Shown here: piece by piece, positions 15,432-23,420 of the stretch
How positions within the stretch are numbered: position 1 is the stretch's first letter
Layout: each line of letters opens with the position of its first letter
NCBI GenBank assembly: GCA_016176845.1
Contig: JACOWJ010000050.1
Location: 1 to 35,728 of the forward strand
DNA length: 35,728 nucleotides
Source of the DNA: Nitrospinota bacterium
Lineage (GTDB): Bacteria; 2-12-FULL-45-22; JACOWJ01
Direction: 5' to 3'
Position numbers and translations under genes: made by a program
The notes under the pieces: model-generated
Told to the model about the DNA's origin: nothing
The model's input: only the letters and a program-made list of their open reading frames with translations
Databases searched by the model: none

Positions 15432-16010
15432 GTGAAGATTACGACCAAGAGAGGAGATAAAGGGTATACCGATCTGCTCTCACCGACGCGCGTTCCGAAA
15501 TATGACTTGAGGCCGGATACTTACGGCACCGTGGATGAAGCCAACTCCGCGCTGGGCCTGGCCCGGGCATTTTCCCGCAGGGAGAAGGTCAAAGAGGTGG
15601 TTCACCGAATCCAGGAGGAGCTCTTCATCGTGGGGGCGGAACTGGCTACTTCTCCCGAATATGCCGATCGGTTGACCCGCCGGATCACTCCTCGGGATAC
15701 CGAAAGGCTGGAGGCGCTGATGGAGGAGATCGAGAGGGAGATCGAGATGCCCCAGGCTTTTATCATTCCGGGATCCACGCCCTCCTCGGCCGCCCTGGAT
15801 CTGGCCCGGGCGATCGTCCGGAGGGCGGAGCGGGGCGTGGCCCGGCTGAAGGCCAATGCACTTCTCCCCGATGAGGAGATCCTGATCTATCTGAATCGAC
15901 TATCCGATCTGCTCTATACCCTGGCCCGCTATGAAGAGGGTGGAGAGTACGACTTCTTCGAATTGAAGAGGCTGAACGGGGAAGGACCAGGCGCGGCAGC
16001 GGGCGGCTGA
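15432..16010 (+). CDS. pduO: PduO-type cob(I)alamin adenosyltransferase
   Basis: A 192-residue protein starting at GTG 15432 with the ATP-binding N-terminal motif TTKRGDKGYTDLL. Helical segments with EELFIVGAELA, ARAIVRRAERGVARL and YLNRLSDLLYTLARYEE follow, which are family hallmarks. It transfers the adenosyl group of ATP to cob(I)alamin to make adenosylcobalamin in the cytoplasm. The class II ribonucleotide reductase two genes downstream needs this cofactor, so the grouping makes biological sense. The last ~10 residues are a Gly/Ala tail. An SD-like GAGGTGA lies just upstream. Confidence 0.92.
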   Translation: MKITTKRGDKGYTDLLSPTRVPKYDLRPDTYGTVDEANSALGLARAFSRREKVKEVVHRIQEELFIVGAELATSPEYADRLTRRITPRDTERLEALMEEIEREIEMPQAFIIPGSTPSSAALDLARAIVRRAERGVARLKANALLPDEEILIYLNRLSDLLYTLARYEEGGEYDFFELKRLNGEGPGAAAGG

Positions 16011-16074
16011 GCGTGGAATAGGGGGTGTGGCGGCAGCGGACGGAACCGTACCCAACCCATGGGGGAGATCCCAG

Positions 16075-16818
16075 ATGTTGAAAACGTTGGAACCCGATCG
16101 ACCTGCGCAGCACTTTCATGAGAGCTGGCATAGTCCGGAAGGGAGGGCCATCCGAGAGGTCATATTCGGGGCCAACGATGGCCTGATCACGACCGTGGGC
16201 TTTGTCTCTGGGTTGAGCGGGTCACAACTCTTGTTGGTTGACAGCCGCATTGTCCTGATCGCGGGGCTGGCGGAGGTGATCGCCGGGGCGATCTCCATGG
16301 CGCTGGGGGCCTACCTTTCCACCAAGTCCCAGCGGGAATTCTTTGAAAAAGAGATCGGGATAGAGATGCGGGAGATCGAGGAGAATCCGTTGCGAGAGAA
16401 GCAGGAGGTCCGAGAGATTTACGCCTCCAAGGGCTTTAGCCCGGAGGAGGTCGAGATTGTAGTGAATCGGATCACGGCGGATAAAGAACAGACGCTCCAG
16501 TTTATGGTGAAGGAGGAGCTGGGGCTGGTTCCGGAGGCCTTCGATTCTCCCATCAAGAACGGTTTTCTCATGGGATTTTCCTTTGTGGTGGGCGCCCTTC
16601 CGCCCTTGCTGCCTTATGGCTTTTTGCCCGCAGTTCGGGCCTTGCCCTTTTCCCTGGCCTTTTCAGCGCTGGCGCTGTTCGGCTTCGGCGTGGGAAAAAC
16701 CTATTTTACCCAGAAGAATTGGATGAAAAGCGGCCTGGAGGTCGTTGGCCTGGGCGTCCTGGCCGCTGGTATAGGCTACCTGGGAGGCTGGGTGGTCTCA
16801 GGGCTATTAACCGGGTGA
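16075..16818 (+). CDS. VIT1/CCC1-family membrane transporter
   Basis: A 247-residue protein related to vacuolar iron transporter/CCC1 proteins. FGANDGLITTVGFVSGLSG (about 31-49) is the family signature, followed by AEVIAGAISMALGAYLSTKSQ. A cytoplasmic helical insert rich in Glu (EKEIGIEMREIEENPLREKQ) corresponds to the metal-binding domain of the family. Three further membrane segments end the protein. It would move Fe(II) or Mn(II). I chose the ATG at 16075, which follows GGGGGAG; an in-frame GTG at 16027 would add 16 unremarkable residues. It runs into nrdJ. The half-ferritin gene upstream hints at iron handling. Confidence 0.85.
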   Translation: MLKTLEPDRPAQHFHESWHSPEGRAIREVIFGANDGLITTVGFVSGLSGSQLLLVDSRIVLIAGLAEVIAGAISMALGAYLSTKSQREFFEKEIGIEMREIEENPLREKQEVREIYASKGFSPEEVEIVVNRITADKEQTLQFMVKEELGLVPEAFDSPIKNGFLMGFSFVVGALPPLLPYGFLPAVRALPFSLAFSALALFGFGVGKTYFTQKNWMKSGLEVVGLGVLAAGIGYLGGWVVSGLLTG

Positions 16819-16829
16819 AAGATGAAACG

Positions 16830-18572
16830 ATGGAGAGGTCAGCAATCCAGGAAAGAAAAGCGAAGCTAACGCCGGTGGCGATCCAACTCCTGAAGCGGCT
16901 TTACCTGAGGAAGGACTCCGAAGGGAATCCGATCGAGACCCCCGAGGAGCTGTTCCGTCGGGTGGCGGAAAACGTGGCCTCCGCCGAACAGCTTTACGGG
17001 GGGGAGCAAGAGGTGAGGCGGATGGAGGAGGAGTTCTATGCAGCGATGTCGGCGCTGGAGTTCCTCCCCAACTCCCCGGCGCTGATGAACGCAGGACGGG
17101 AGCTCCAGCAGTTGAGCGCCTGCTTTGTTTTGCCGGTGGAGGACTCGGTCCAGTCGATCTTCGAGACGATGAAGCATACCGCTTTGATTCATCAAAGCGG
17201 TGGGGGCACGGGGTTTTCCTTCTCCCGGCTGCGTCCCAAGAACGACCTCGTCCGCAGCTCGGGGGGGCGCTCCAGTGGACCCATCTCCTTCATCCGGGTC
17301 TTTGATCAGGCCACGGAGGCGATTAATCAGGGGGGATTCCGCCGGGGGGCCAACATGGCGGTCTTGCGGGTGGATCACCCGGATGTCATGGAGTTTATTT
17401 CCTCCAAGGAGGATGGGACGAGCCTGACCAACTTCAACATCTCGGTGGGGATCACCGATGCCTTCATGGAGGCGGTGGAGAAGGACGAGCCCTGCGAGCT
17501 GATCAACCCCCGCACCCAGGCCGTGGTCAAAAGGCTGCCGGCACGGGAGATCCTGGATGCCATCGCCCAGATGGCCTGGCATTCGGGAGAACCTGGGGTA
17601 CTTTTCCTGGACAAGATCAACGCCAAGAACCCCACCCCTTCCCTGGGGGTCATCGAGGGGACCAACCCTTGCGGAGAGCAACCCTTGCTGCCTTACGAGT
17701 CGTGTGTCCTGGGATCGATCAATCTGTCCAGGGTGGTCATGGATGGACGGATCGATTCCCACCACCTGAAGGAGTTGATCTGGCTGGGGGTCCGCTTCCT
17801 GGACGACGTCCTGGACGTCAATCGCTATATCTTGCCCGAGATCGAGCGCGCCAGCCTGGGCAATCGAAAGATTGGGTTGGGGGTGATGGGCTTTGCCGAT
17901 ACCCTCATCCTGCTGGGCATCCGATACGGTTCTCCGGAGTGCCTGGACCTCATCGAGGAGCTGATGTCCTTCTTCGCCCGGGAGGCCACCCAGGCCTCGG
18001 CGGCCCTGGCGGAGAAACGGGGCGTGTTCCCCAATTTCCCTTACAGTATTTACGGTCGGCATGGAATGCCCCGGGTCCGGAACGCGACCCGGACGACGGT
18101 CGCGCCAACGGGGAGCCTGAGCCTGGTCGCGGGTTGCTCCAGTGGGATCGAGCCCCTTTACGCCCTCGCCTATGAGCGCCTGTTTCGCAACGGGGATGAT
18201 CTGGTTCCCATGGTGCATCCGCTTTTCCAGCAGGTAGCGCAGGAGAGGGGGTTTTGGTCGGAGGCGCTGATGGATCGGCTGATCCGGGGGGAGTCCCTGC
18301 AGGCGATGGAGGGGATCCCAGGAGACGTCAAGTCCCTATTCGTGACGGCTTACGACGTCCATTATGAATGGCATGTCCGGGTCCAGGCCTTTTTCGAGAG
18401 GTATACCGATAGCGCCGTCTCCAAGACGATCAATTTCCCTCGGGATAGTTCCGTCGAGGACGTCAGGCAGGCCATCCTGCTGGCCTCTCGGTTAGGCTGT
18501 CTGGGCATCACCGTTTACCGCGACCAGAGCCGGCTCCAGCAGCCCCTGAGGACCTCCCTGAAGGTGGGGTAA
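16830..18572 (+). CDS. nrdJ: Class II (adenosylcobalamin-dependent) ribonucleotide reductase, short form
   Basis: A 580-residue ribonucleotide reductase. Cys98 (LSACFVLP) and Cys292 (YESCVLGSINLS) match the active-site redox pair. Asn279, Cys281 and Glu283 in TNPCGEQ match the radical site. The HQSGGGTGFSFSRLRPK and GGFRRGANMAVLRVDHPD stretches match NrdJ. It reduces ribonucleotides to deoxyribonucleotides with adenosylcobalamin, without needing oxygen. The C-terminus ends soon after GITVYRDQSR, without the cysteine-pair tail that in longer NrdJ proteins passes electrons from thioredoxin. A hairpin repeat starts 4 bases past the stop. The start is chosen at ATG 16830; GTG 16815, overlapping the previous stop, is an alternative. 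Confidence 0.92.
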   Translation: MERSAIQERKAKLTPVAIQLLKRLYLRKDSEGNPIETPEELFRRVAENVASAEQLYGGEQEVRRMEEEFYAAMSALEFLPNSPALMNAGRELQQLSACFVLPVEDSVQSIFETMKHTALIHQSGGGTGFSFSRLRPKNDLVRSSGGRSSGPISFIRVFDQATEAINQGGFRRGANMAVLRVDHPDVMEFISSKEDGTSLTNFNISVGITDAFMEAVEKDEPCELINPRTQAVVKRLPAREILDAIAQMAWHSGEPGVLFLDKINAKNPTPSLGVIEGTNPCGEQPLLPYESCVLGSINLSRVVMDGRIDSHHLKELIWLGVRFLDDVLDVNRYILPEIERASLGNRKIGLGVMGFADTLILLGIRYGSPECLDLIEELMSFFAREATQASAALAEKRGVFPNFPYSIYGRHGMPRVRNATRTTVAPTGSLSLVAGCSSGIEPLYALAYERLFRNGDDLVPMVHPLFQQVAQERGFWSEALMDRLIRGESLQAMEGIPGDVKSLFVTAYDVHYEWHVRVQAFFERYTDSAVSKTINFPRDSSVEDVRQAILLASRLGCLGITVYRDQSRLQQPLRTSLKVG

Positions 18573-18575
18573 GGG

Positions 18576-18656
18576 AGGGATTAGGAGCTAAAGAGCTGAT
18601 AGCTCATAGCGAAGAGTTCCCTGCTATGAGCTACGAGCCAGGAGCTAATCCCTAAC
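18576..18656. repeat. Nested hairpin of TAGGAGCTA/TAGCTCATAGC type
   Basis: Outer arms GGGATTAG (18577-18584) and CTAATCCC enclose an inner 11-bp stem TAGCTCATAGC / GCTATGAGCTA with a 12-base loop. It begins 4 bases after the nrdJ stop and ends shortly before the NrnA gene. It may act as a terminator or as an RNA-processing hairpin. Confidence 0.75.
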
Positions 18657-18700
18657 AGCTAACCCTTGCCTTGAAGAGGCCAGGGAGTGGAAACAGGGAA

Positions 18701-19693
18701 ATGGAAGAGAAGCGAAAGGCGATCGCGCAGCTGATCCAAAAGCATCAGCGGTTTCTCATCGCCACCCATATGAATCCCGATGGGGATGGGGTTGGATCGG
18801 AGATCGCGCTGGCCCTTTTCCTGAAAAGGTTGGGCAGAGATGTCGAGGTATGCAACGAGACCCCTTTGCCACGGGTCTTTGGCTTTCTGGACCCGGAAGG
18901 GGAGGTGGAGCACTTCGATCCCATCCGCCAGAAAGGAGCGACCTATTCGGGGGATGTCATCTTCATCCTGGATATCGCCAACTGGGATCGTCTGGGGGCG
19001 ATGAGGGATTATGTCATGAATAGCTCGGCCGCTAAACTCTGTATAGACCATCATGCCTCGCCCGGGCTGGAGGGGTGCCTCAATTTGATCGATCCCCAGG
19101 CCTGCGCCACTGGGGAGCTGGTCTACGATCTGATCAGGTCGATGGGAGGGCAGCCGGAACAGAGGTGCGCCGAAGCCCTTTACGTTGCGATCATGACGGA
19201 TACGGGTTCATTCCGCTTCCAGAACACCACCCCCAAGACCCATAGGATAGCGGCCCATCTGCTGGAGGCGGGAGCCGATCCCTCGTATATCTATCAACAG
19301 GTCCATGAGCAGAGCTCGTATGGCCGGCTAAGGTTGTTGGGAGCGGCACTCGTCGATCTGAAGACGGAGGAGAAGAATCGGTTGGCCTGGGTCAAGGTGA
19401 CCCAGGCGATGATGCAGCAATATGGCGTGGAGAACGATGAGCTGGAGGGGTTCGTCGAGCTGCCCCGCTCTTTAAGGGGAGTAGATTTGGTGATCCTTTT
19501 CCTGGAGGCCCCTCAGGGGATGGTCAGGGTAAGCCTGCGCTCCAAGGGAAACATCGATGTGCACGAGTTGGCCTCCAGGTTCGGAGGGGGGGGACACAAC
19601 CGCGCGTCCGGCATCCATTTGTTCGCTCCCCTGGATGAGGCAATCGAGAAGGTTTTGATGGAAGCCAGGAAGGCAGTGAGATCGCAAAAATGA
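18701..19693 (+). CDS. nrnA: DHH-family phosphoesterase, NrnA-like
   Basis: A 330-residue DHH/DHHA1 protein. Metal-binding motifs appear in order: THMNPDGDGVGSE (Asp27, Asp29), FILDIANWDRLG, CIDHHASPG, MTDTGSFRFQNTT, and in the C-terminal DHHA1 domain RFGGGGHNRASG. NrnA degrades short RNA oligonucleotides (nanoRNase) and dephosphorylates pAp. Related proteins cleave c-di-AMP or pApA, so the exact substrate is inferred. I chose ATG 18701 over the upstream TTG at 18671 because the family usually begins with this helix. The protein is cytoplasmic. The 167-bp gap after it holds only G-rich sequence. Confidence 0.85.
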   Translation: MEEKRKAIAQLIQKHQRFLIATHMNPDGDGVGSEIALALFLKRLGRDVEVCNETPLPRVFGFLDPEGEVEHFDPIRQKGATYSGDVIFILDIANWDRLGAMRDYVMNSSAAKLCIDHHASPGLEGCLNLIDPQACATGELVYDLIRSMGGQPEQRCAEALYVAIMTDTGSFRFQNTTPKTHRIAAHLLEAGADPSYIYQQVHEQSSYGRLRLLGAALVDLKTEEKNRLAWVKVTQAMMQQYGVENDELEGFVELPRSLRGVDLVILFLEAPQGMVRVSLRSKGNIDVHELASRFGGGGHNRASGIHLFAPLDEAIEKVLMEARKAVRSQK

Positions 19694-19860
19694 GGGGATT
19701 GGTACGAAGGGGGGGCGGGGGGGTTATTCCCCCAAAGGGAAGAGGAGGCGTAAGCCATTTCCATGGGCTTGGGTGCCCTCCGGGAATGAAAGGTTAGGCT
19801 GAAGAAAGGCGGCCTTAGCATCGGACGATTTCGTCAGGATGCTTAAATTGGGAAGGGGCC

Positions 19861-20091
19861 ATGGAAAAATGGGAATATTTCTATGAGACGGTGGAATCAG
19901 AGCCAGCCAGGGCTGGAGATCGGTTGAACCAATACCTGAACCAGAAGGGGAACGATGGGTGGGAGCTGGTAACCTTTAATTACTGCCATGACTACGCCAA
20001 TGGCAAGGTCGTGAAGGATTATGCCGCCTGCTTGTTCAAACGCAGGGGCCACCTGATCGAAACGACTGAGACTTACGCCCCGGGCCTTTAA
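19861..20091 (+). CDS. Small DUF4177-like protein, 76 aa
   Basis: The sequence has the pattern of DUF4177 proteins: EKWEYFYETVESEP strand, a helix (DRLNQYLNQKGNDGW), then WELVTFNYCHDY and a final strand YAACLFKRRG. The LN..G..GWELV core is characteristic of this family of small soluble proteins of unknown function. There is no signal peptide. The ATG at 19861 lies just after GAAGGGGCC. It stands alone between the NrnA gene and a repeat block. Confidence 0.7.
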   Translation: MEKWEYFYETVESEPARAGDRLNQYLNQKGNDGWELVTFNYCHDYANGKVVKDYAACLFKRRGHLIETTETYAPGL

Positions 20092-20098
20092 CCGGATC

Positions 20099-20258
20099 GT
20101 ATAGGAATTTCCTTTTTGGACAGGATTTACGGGAAAGTTTTAAGTTTCAGGTTTTAACTGTCTATCCGGAAACCCCTCTTGCTCCTTTGCCTTTTCGGTC
20201 CGGGGAGGCCTTCTGGGAGGTTTTCGGATAGGCTCTAAGTGTTAAGCAAGAAACCTAA
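20099..20258 (+). repeat. AT-rich hairpin element, copy 2, split by a nested insertion
   Basis: The left part (edge motif GTATAGGAATTTCCTTTTT at 20099-20117, then GACAGGATTTACGGGAAAG and the AT-rich arm to 20157) and the right part (TAAGTGTTAAGCAAGAAACC from 20236) match the uninterrupted copies at 25903 and 30803. A 78-bp palindrome is inserted between them. The right arm of the AT-rich hairpin is truncated at about 20258. Confidence 0.85.
20158..20235 (+). mobile_element. Palindromic repeat family, copy B (78 bp), nested with TAA target duplication
   Basis: The ends are CTGTCTATCCGGAAACC and, inverted, GAGCCTATCCGAAAACC. TAA lies on both sides (20155-20157 and 20236-20238). Removing the element and one TAA rebuilds CAGGTTTTAAGTGTTAAGC, the exact sequence of the host repeat copies at 25903 and 30803. 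This demonstrates mobility of the palindrome. No gene lies inside. Confidence 0.85.
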
Positions 20259-20269
20259 GAACCTCAAAA

Positions 20270-20295
20270 CCCGGCCGGCCTCGAGGCCGGCCGGG
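20270..20295. repeat. 26-bp perfect GC palindrome
   Basis: Positions 20270-20295 are self-complementary around a central CTCGAG: CCCGGCCGGCCTC and its mirror. It can form a 13-bp hairpin or cruciform. It lies 17 bases ahead of the small lipoprotein reading frame and touches its SD region, so it could influence translation or end transcription from the repeat side. Confidence 0.8.
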
Positions 20296-20311
20296 AAGGA
20301 AAAGGGGGGTA

Positions 20312-20518
20312 ACGTGGCTGCTGATAGCGTGGTTTTCTGTTGCCCTGACCGGCTGTGAGACCATCAAAGGATTGGGCCGAGACATCCTGAACCTGGGGGA
20401 TGTGTTAACCGGCAAGAAGCCAGGCCATCGGACCTTGAAGAGCGAGGATCCGAAAGAGGCCAAGCAAGTGATTCATGAGAAAAACCGGGTGCTCGTCCGG
20501 TCGGAGAAGACTCGATAA
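20312..20518 (+). CDS. Small entericidin-like lipoprotein, non-standard start
   Basis: The frame reads WLLIAWFSVALTGC then ETIKGLGRDILNLGDVLTGK and a charged tail to TAA at 20516-20518. The hydrophobic stretch with a lipobox (LTGC) and the TIKGLGRDI segment resemble entericidin-type small lipoproteins. No ATG, GTG or TTG is in frame. The only candidate behind the SD (AAGGAAAAGGGGGG) is ACG at 20312, giving 68 residues. A GTG at 20314 sits in the wrong frame, so a one-base error or mutation near the start is an alternative. The mature protein would be a lipid-anchored peptide of about 55 residues. Confidence 0.55.
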   Translation, partial: TWLLIAWFSVALTGCETIKGLGRDILNLGDVLTGKKPGHRTLKSEDPKEAKQVIHEKNRVLVRSEKTR

Positions 20519-20550
20519 AAGATATTGCAGAGGGCAATTAGGAGGTACGG

Positions 20551-21972
20551 ATGGCAATGATGCGGGTAGAAAGGGATACCCTGGGAGAGAAAGAGGTTCC
20601 CCAGGGGGCTTACTACGGCATCCAGACCAGCCGGGCCTTGGAGAACTTTCCCATCAGTGGCCTCAGGCCTCATCCCCGTTTTGTGGAGGCAACTGTGCTG
20701 ATCAAGAAGGCCGCCGCTGAGGCCAACATAGCGCTGGGCATGCTGGAGCCGAAGATCGGAGAGGCCATCGTGCAGGCGGCCGATGAGGTGCTGGCCGGCC
20801 GCTTCAGTGATCAGTTTGTGGTGGACGTCTTCCAGGCGGGGGCGGGGACCTCTCACCATATGAACGTCAACGAGGTGCTGGCCAATCGGGCCATTGAGAT
20901 CCTGGGGGGGGAAAAGGGGGACTATTCCTGGGTCCATCCCAACGATCACGTCAATATGGGCCAGTCCACCAACGATGTCTTTCCGACGGCCATACGACTG
21001 GCCGGCCTTTTCCTCTTGCGCGAACTGTTGCCTGCCTTAGAGGCCCTGGAGGAGGCCTTCGAGGGGAAGGCTGAGGAGTTTGCCCAGGTCCTGAAGTCGG
21101 GGCGGACCCACCTGCAGGACGCGGTGCCCCTGACCTTGGGGCAGGAATTGGGCGCTTATGCTCATGCCTTGTCCAGGGCCCGCCGGAGGATCGAGGCAGC
21201 GGGCGAATCGATGAAAGAGCTGGGGATCGGTGGAAATGCCGTGGGTACCGGGCTCAGCACCCCGCCTGGGTATCGGGAGGAGGTGGTTGCCCGCCTGCGA
21301 GCATACACCGGCCTGGAGCTCCGAGGGCACAGGGACCTGATCGAGGCCACCTCCAACACCACACCCTTTGCCGAGCTTTCGGGCAGCTTAAGGCTCCTGG
21401 CGTTGGACCTGATCCGGATCGCCAATGACCTCCGGCTCCTGAGCTCCGGCCCGCGGACGGGATTGGCTGAGATCGAGTTGCCCGCGATTCAGCCAGGCTC
21501 CTCCATGATGCCGGGAAAGATCAACCCGGTCATGGCCGAGGCCCTGGACATGGTGGCCTTTCAGGTCATCGGGAATGATCTCACTCTCTCCCTGGCCTGT
21601 CAGGCGGGGCAGTTAGAGCTGAACGTGATGATGCCGGTGATGGCCTTCAACCTCCTCCAATCGATGGAGATCCTGAAAAACGGGCTGCGGCTTTTTCGGG
21701 AGAAGTGCATCGAGGGGATACAGGCCAACGAGGAGAGATGTCGCCAATACATGGAAAATAGCCTGGGGCTTGCCACCGTCCTCAACCCTTTGATTGGCTA
21801 CGAGGCGGCGGCCAGGGTGGCCAGGCGTGCCCGGGTCAGTGGGAAGTCCCTCCGGGAAGTGGTCTTGGAGGAAGGGCTCCTGAGCCCGGAAGCATTGGAC
21901 CGGATCCTTTCTCCGGAATACCTGACCCGACCCGGGATGGCGGCGCAGGTCAAGGAGAAGGCGTCGGTGTAA
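20551..21972 (+). CDS. aspA: Aspartate ammonia-lyase
   Basis: A 473-residue aspartase/fumarase superfamily protein. The N-terminal ERDTLGEKEVPQGAYYGIQT and ENFPISG, and the signature GSSMMPGKINPVMAEALDMV, fit aspartase better than class II fumarase, where GAQT and KVNPTQCE are usual. The catalytic loop Ser lies in that signature. Other family sites are HVNMGQSTNDVFPTA and SGRTHLQDAVPLTLGQE. It interconverts L-aspartate with fumarate and ammonia as a cytoplasmic homotetramer. The ATG at 20551 follows AGGAGGT. A fumarase assignment is the main alternative. Confidence 0.82.
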   Translation: MAMMRVERDTLGEKEVPQGAYYGIQTSRALENFPISGLRPHPRFVEATVLIKKAAAEANIALGMLEPKIGEAIVQAADEVLAGRFSDQFVVDVFQAGAGTSHHMNVNEVLANRAIEILGGEKGDYSWVHPNDHVNMGQSTNDVFPTAIRLAGLFLLRELLPALEALEEAFEGKAEEFAQVLKSGRTHLQDAVPLTLGQELGAYAHALSRARRRIEAAGESMKELGIGGNAVGTGLSTPPGYREEVVARLRAYTGLELRGHRDLIEATSNTTPFAELSGSLRLLALDLIRIANDLRLLSSGPRTGLAEIELPAIQPGSSMMPGKINPVMAEALDMVAFQVIGNDLTLSLACQAGQLELNVMMPVMAFNLLQSMEILKNGLRLFREKCIEGIQANEERCRQYMENSLGLATVLNPLIGYEAAARVARRARVSGKSLREVVLEEGLLSPEALDRILSPEYLTRPGMAAQVKEKASV

Positions 21973-22040
21973 GAGCGGAAGCCCACGCCGGGGTTTCCAA
22001 GGGTTTTTCTTCAACCATTCAGAGAAAGGAATAAGGAGAG

Positions 22041-22217
22041 ATGCCAGTCGTTGTCGACCCTGAGGTGTGTATTGGATGCCAGAGCTGTGTGGATGTCTGT
22101 CCGGTGGGAGCGATCTCCATGGTGGACGACAAGGCGAATATCAACCAGGAGGTTTGCGTTCTCTCAAAGGAGTGCCTAGACATCTGCCCGGTCGAGGCCA
22201 TCAAGGAGGAGGACTAA
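22041..22217 (+). CDS. Small ferredoxin with one cysteine of cluster II replaced by serine
   Basis: A 58-residue 2[4Fe-4S]-type ferredoxin. The first motif CIGCQSCVDVCP is complete (C-x2-C-x2-C-x3-C). The second reads CVLSKECLDICP: Ser takes the place of the second cysteine, so the C-terminal motif is C-x2-S-x2-C-x3-C. That cluster may be 3Fe-4S, Ser-ligated or lost. The start ATG at 22041 follows AAGGAGAG. It is an electron carrier by family. It lies between aspA and a dehydrogenase gene, with a hairpin repeat directly behind it. Confidence 0.85.
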   Translation: MPVVVDPEVCIGCQSCVDVCPVGAISMVDDKANINQEVCVLSKECLDICPVEAIKEED

Positions 22218-22221
22218 AAGC

Positions 22222-22355
22222 AGGGATTAGGGGTTAGTTAAATTTAACCCCCGTTGTTCCATGAAATTCCTTATTCTTTCCCCAGGGGTAGGAAGAGGCC
22301 AATCCTTCCGTAACAACTTTGGGCGAATTGAAAGTCCTGCTAACCCCTAATCCCT
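22222..22355. repeat. TAGGGGTTAG hairpin with 16-bp arms
   Basis: AGGGATTAGGGGTTAG (22222-22237) pairs perfectly with 22340-22355 across a loop of about 100 bases. The sequence CTAGCCTCTAATCCC that follows adds a degenerate copy. It fills most of the 170-bp gap between the ferredoxin gene and the dehydrogenase gene. Confidence 0.8.
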
Positions 22356-22387
22356 AGCCTCTAATCCCTCAAAAAGGAGCCAGGCCG

Positions 22388-23416
22388 ATGAAGGCGGTGG
22401 TCTTTCATGAGCACGGCGGGCTAGAGGTGCTCAAATACGAGGACGTGCCCACCCCAGAGATCTCTCCCAGAGAGGTCCTGGTCAGGGTCCGGGCCTGTGC
22501 CCTGAACCACCTGGATATCTGGGTGAGGCAGGGGATGCCTACGGTGAAGATCCCGTTGCCCCATATCCTGGGATGCGATATTGCGGGGGAGGTGGCCCAG
22601 ATTGGGAGCCAGGTGAAGGGCTTCCATGCGGGAGATCGGGTCATGGTGGCCCCCGGGATTTCCTGTGGGAATTGCGAATATTGTGCCTCAGGGTGGGATA
22701 GCCTGTGCGACGAATATGCCATCCTGGGATATCAGGTGGATGGGGGCTACGCCGAGTATGCCAGGGTCCCCGCGGAGAACCTGATTCCCATCTCGGATAA
22801 ATGGTCCTGGGAGGAATGGGCAGCGGTGCCCCTGGTCTTTCTAACTGCCTGGCACATGCTTTTCACCCGGGCGGGGCTGGGGCCGGGAGAAGGCGTGCTG
22901 GTCCATGCGGCCGGCAGTGGCATCGGCACCGCCGCGATTCAGCTGGCCAAGTTGGCCGGGGCCCGGGTGATCGTCACGGCCGGAAGCGATGAGAAATTGG
23001 AGCGGGCCAGGCAGCTGGGGGGGGATGAGGGGATCAACTACACAAAAGAGGACTTCCCGAAGGCGGTCAGGCGGTTGACCGGCAACCGAGGGGTCGAGGT
23101 GGTCTTCGAGCATATCGGCCAGGAGACCTTCGAGAAGAGCCTGACCTGTCTGGCCAAAGGGGGAAGGCTGGTCACCTGCGGGGCGACCAGCGGACCCGGC
23201 GCGAATCTGGACCTGCGCTTTCTCTTCTCCAGGCAGTTTTCCATCTTGGGATCTTATATGGGGGGGAGAAAGGAGCTGTGGGAGGTGCTCAGGCTGGTGG
23301 AAGCGGGCAAAGTAAGGCCAGTGGTGGATGCAGTCTTTCCTTTGGCGGAGGCCGTTACAGCTCAGGAGCGTATGCTGAGCCGCAGGGTCTTCGGCAAGCT
23401 GGTCCTGAGGCCCTAA
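22388..23416 (+). CDS. Zinc-type medium-chain dehydrogenase/reductase
   Basis: A 342-residue MDR-family oxidoreductase. The structural zinc loop is complete with Cys93, Cys96, Cys99 and Cys107 (CGNCEYCASGWDSLC). Asn40 sits where alcohol dehydrogenases carry the first catalytic zinc Cys, so a catalytic zinc is doubtful and quinone-oxidoreductase-like activity is possible. The Rossmann motif VLVHAAGSGIGTAAIQLAK binds NAD(P)H. The ATG at 22388 follows AAAGGAGCC. The stop is 4 bases ahead of nth, so the two are probably co-transcribed. The substrate cannot be told from sequence. Confidence 0.87.
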   Translation: MKAVVFHEHGGLEVLKYEDVPTPEISPREVLVRVRACALNHLDIWVRQGMPTVKIPLPHILGCDIAGEVAQIGSQVKGFHAGDRVMVAPGISCGNCEYCASGWDSLCDEYAILGYQVDGGYAEYARVPAENLIPISDKWSWEEWAAVPLVFLTAWHMLFTRAGLGPGEGVLVHAAGSGIGTAAIQLAKLAGARVIVTAGSDEKLERARQLGGDEGINYTKEDFPKAVRRLTGNRGVEVVFEHIGQETFEKSLTCLAKGGRLVTCGATSGPGANLDLRFLFSRQFSILGSYMGGRKELWEVLRLVEAGKVRPVVDAVFPLAEAVTAQERMLSRRVFGKLVLRP

Positions 23417-23420
23417 GTCC

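Noticed and set aside
16866-18218. 450-aa open frame on the minus strand
   Set aside because: It is antisense to nrdJ, with no recognisable domains.
20551-21972. Class II fumarase
   Set aside because: GIQT, ENFPISG and KINPVMAE favour aspartase; fumarase remains a minor alternative.
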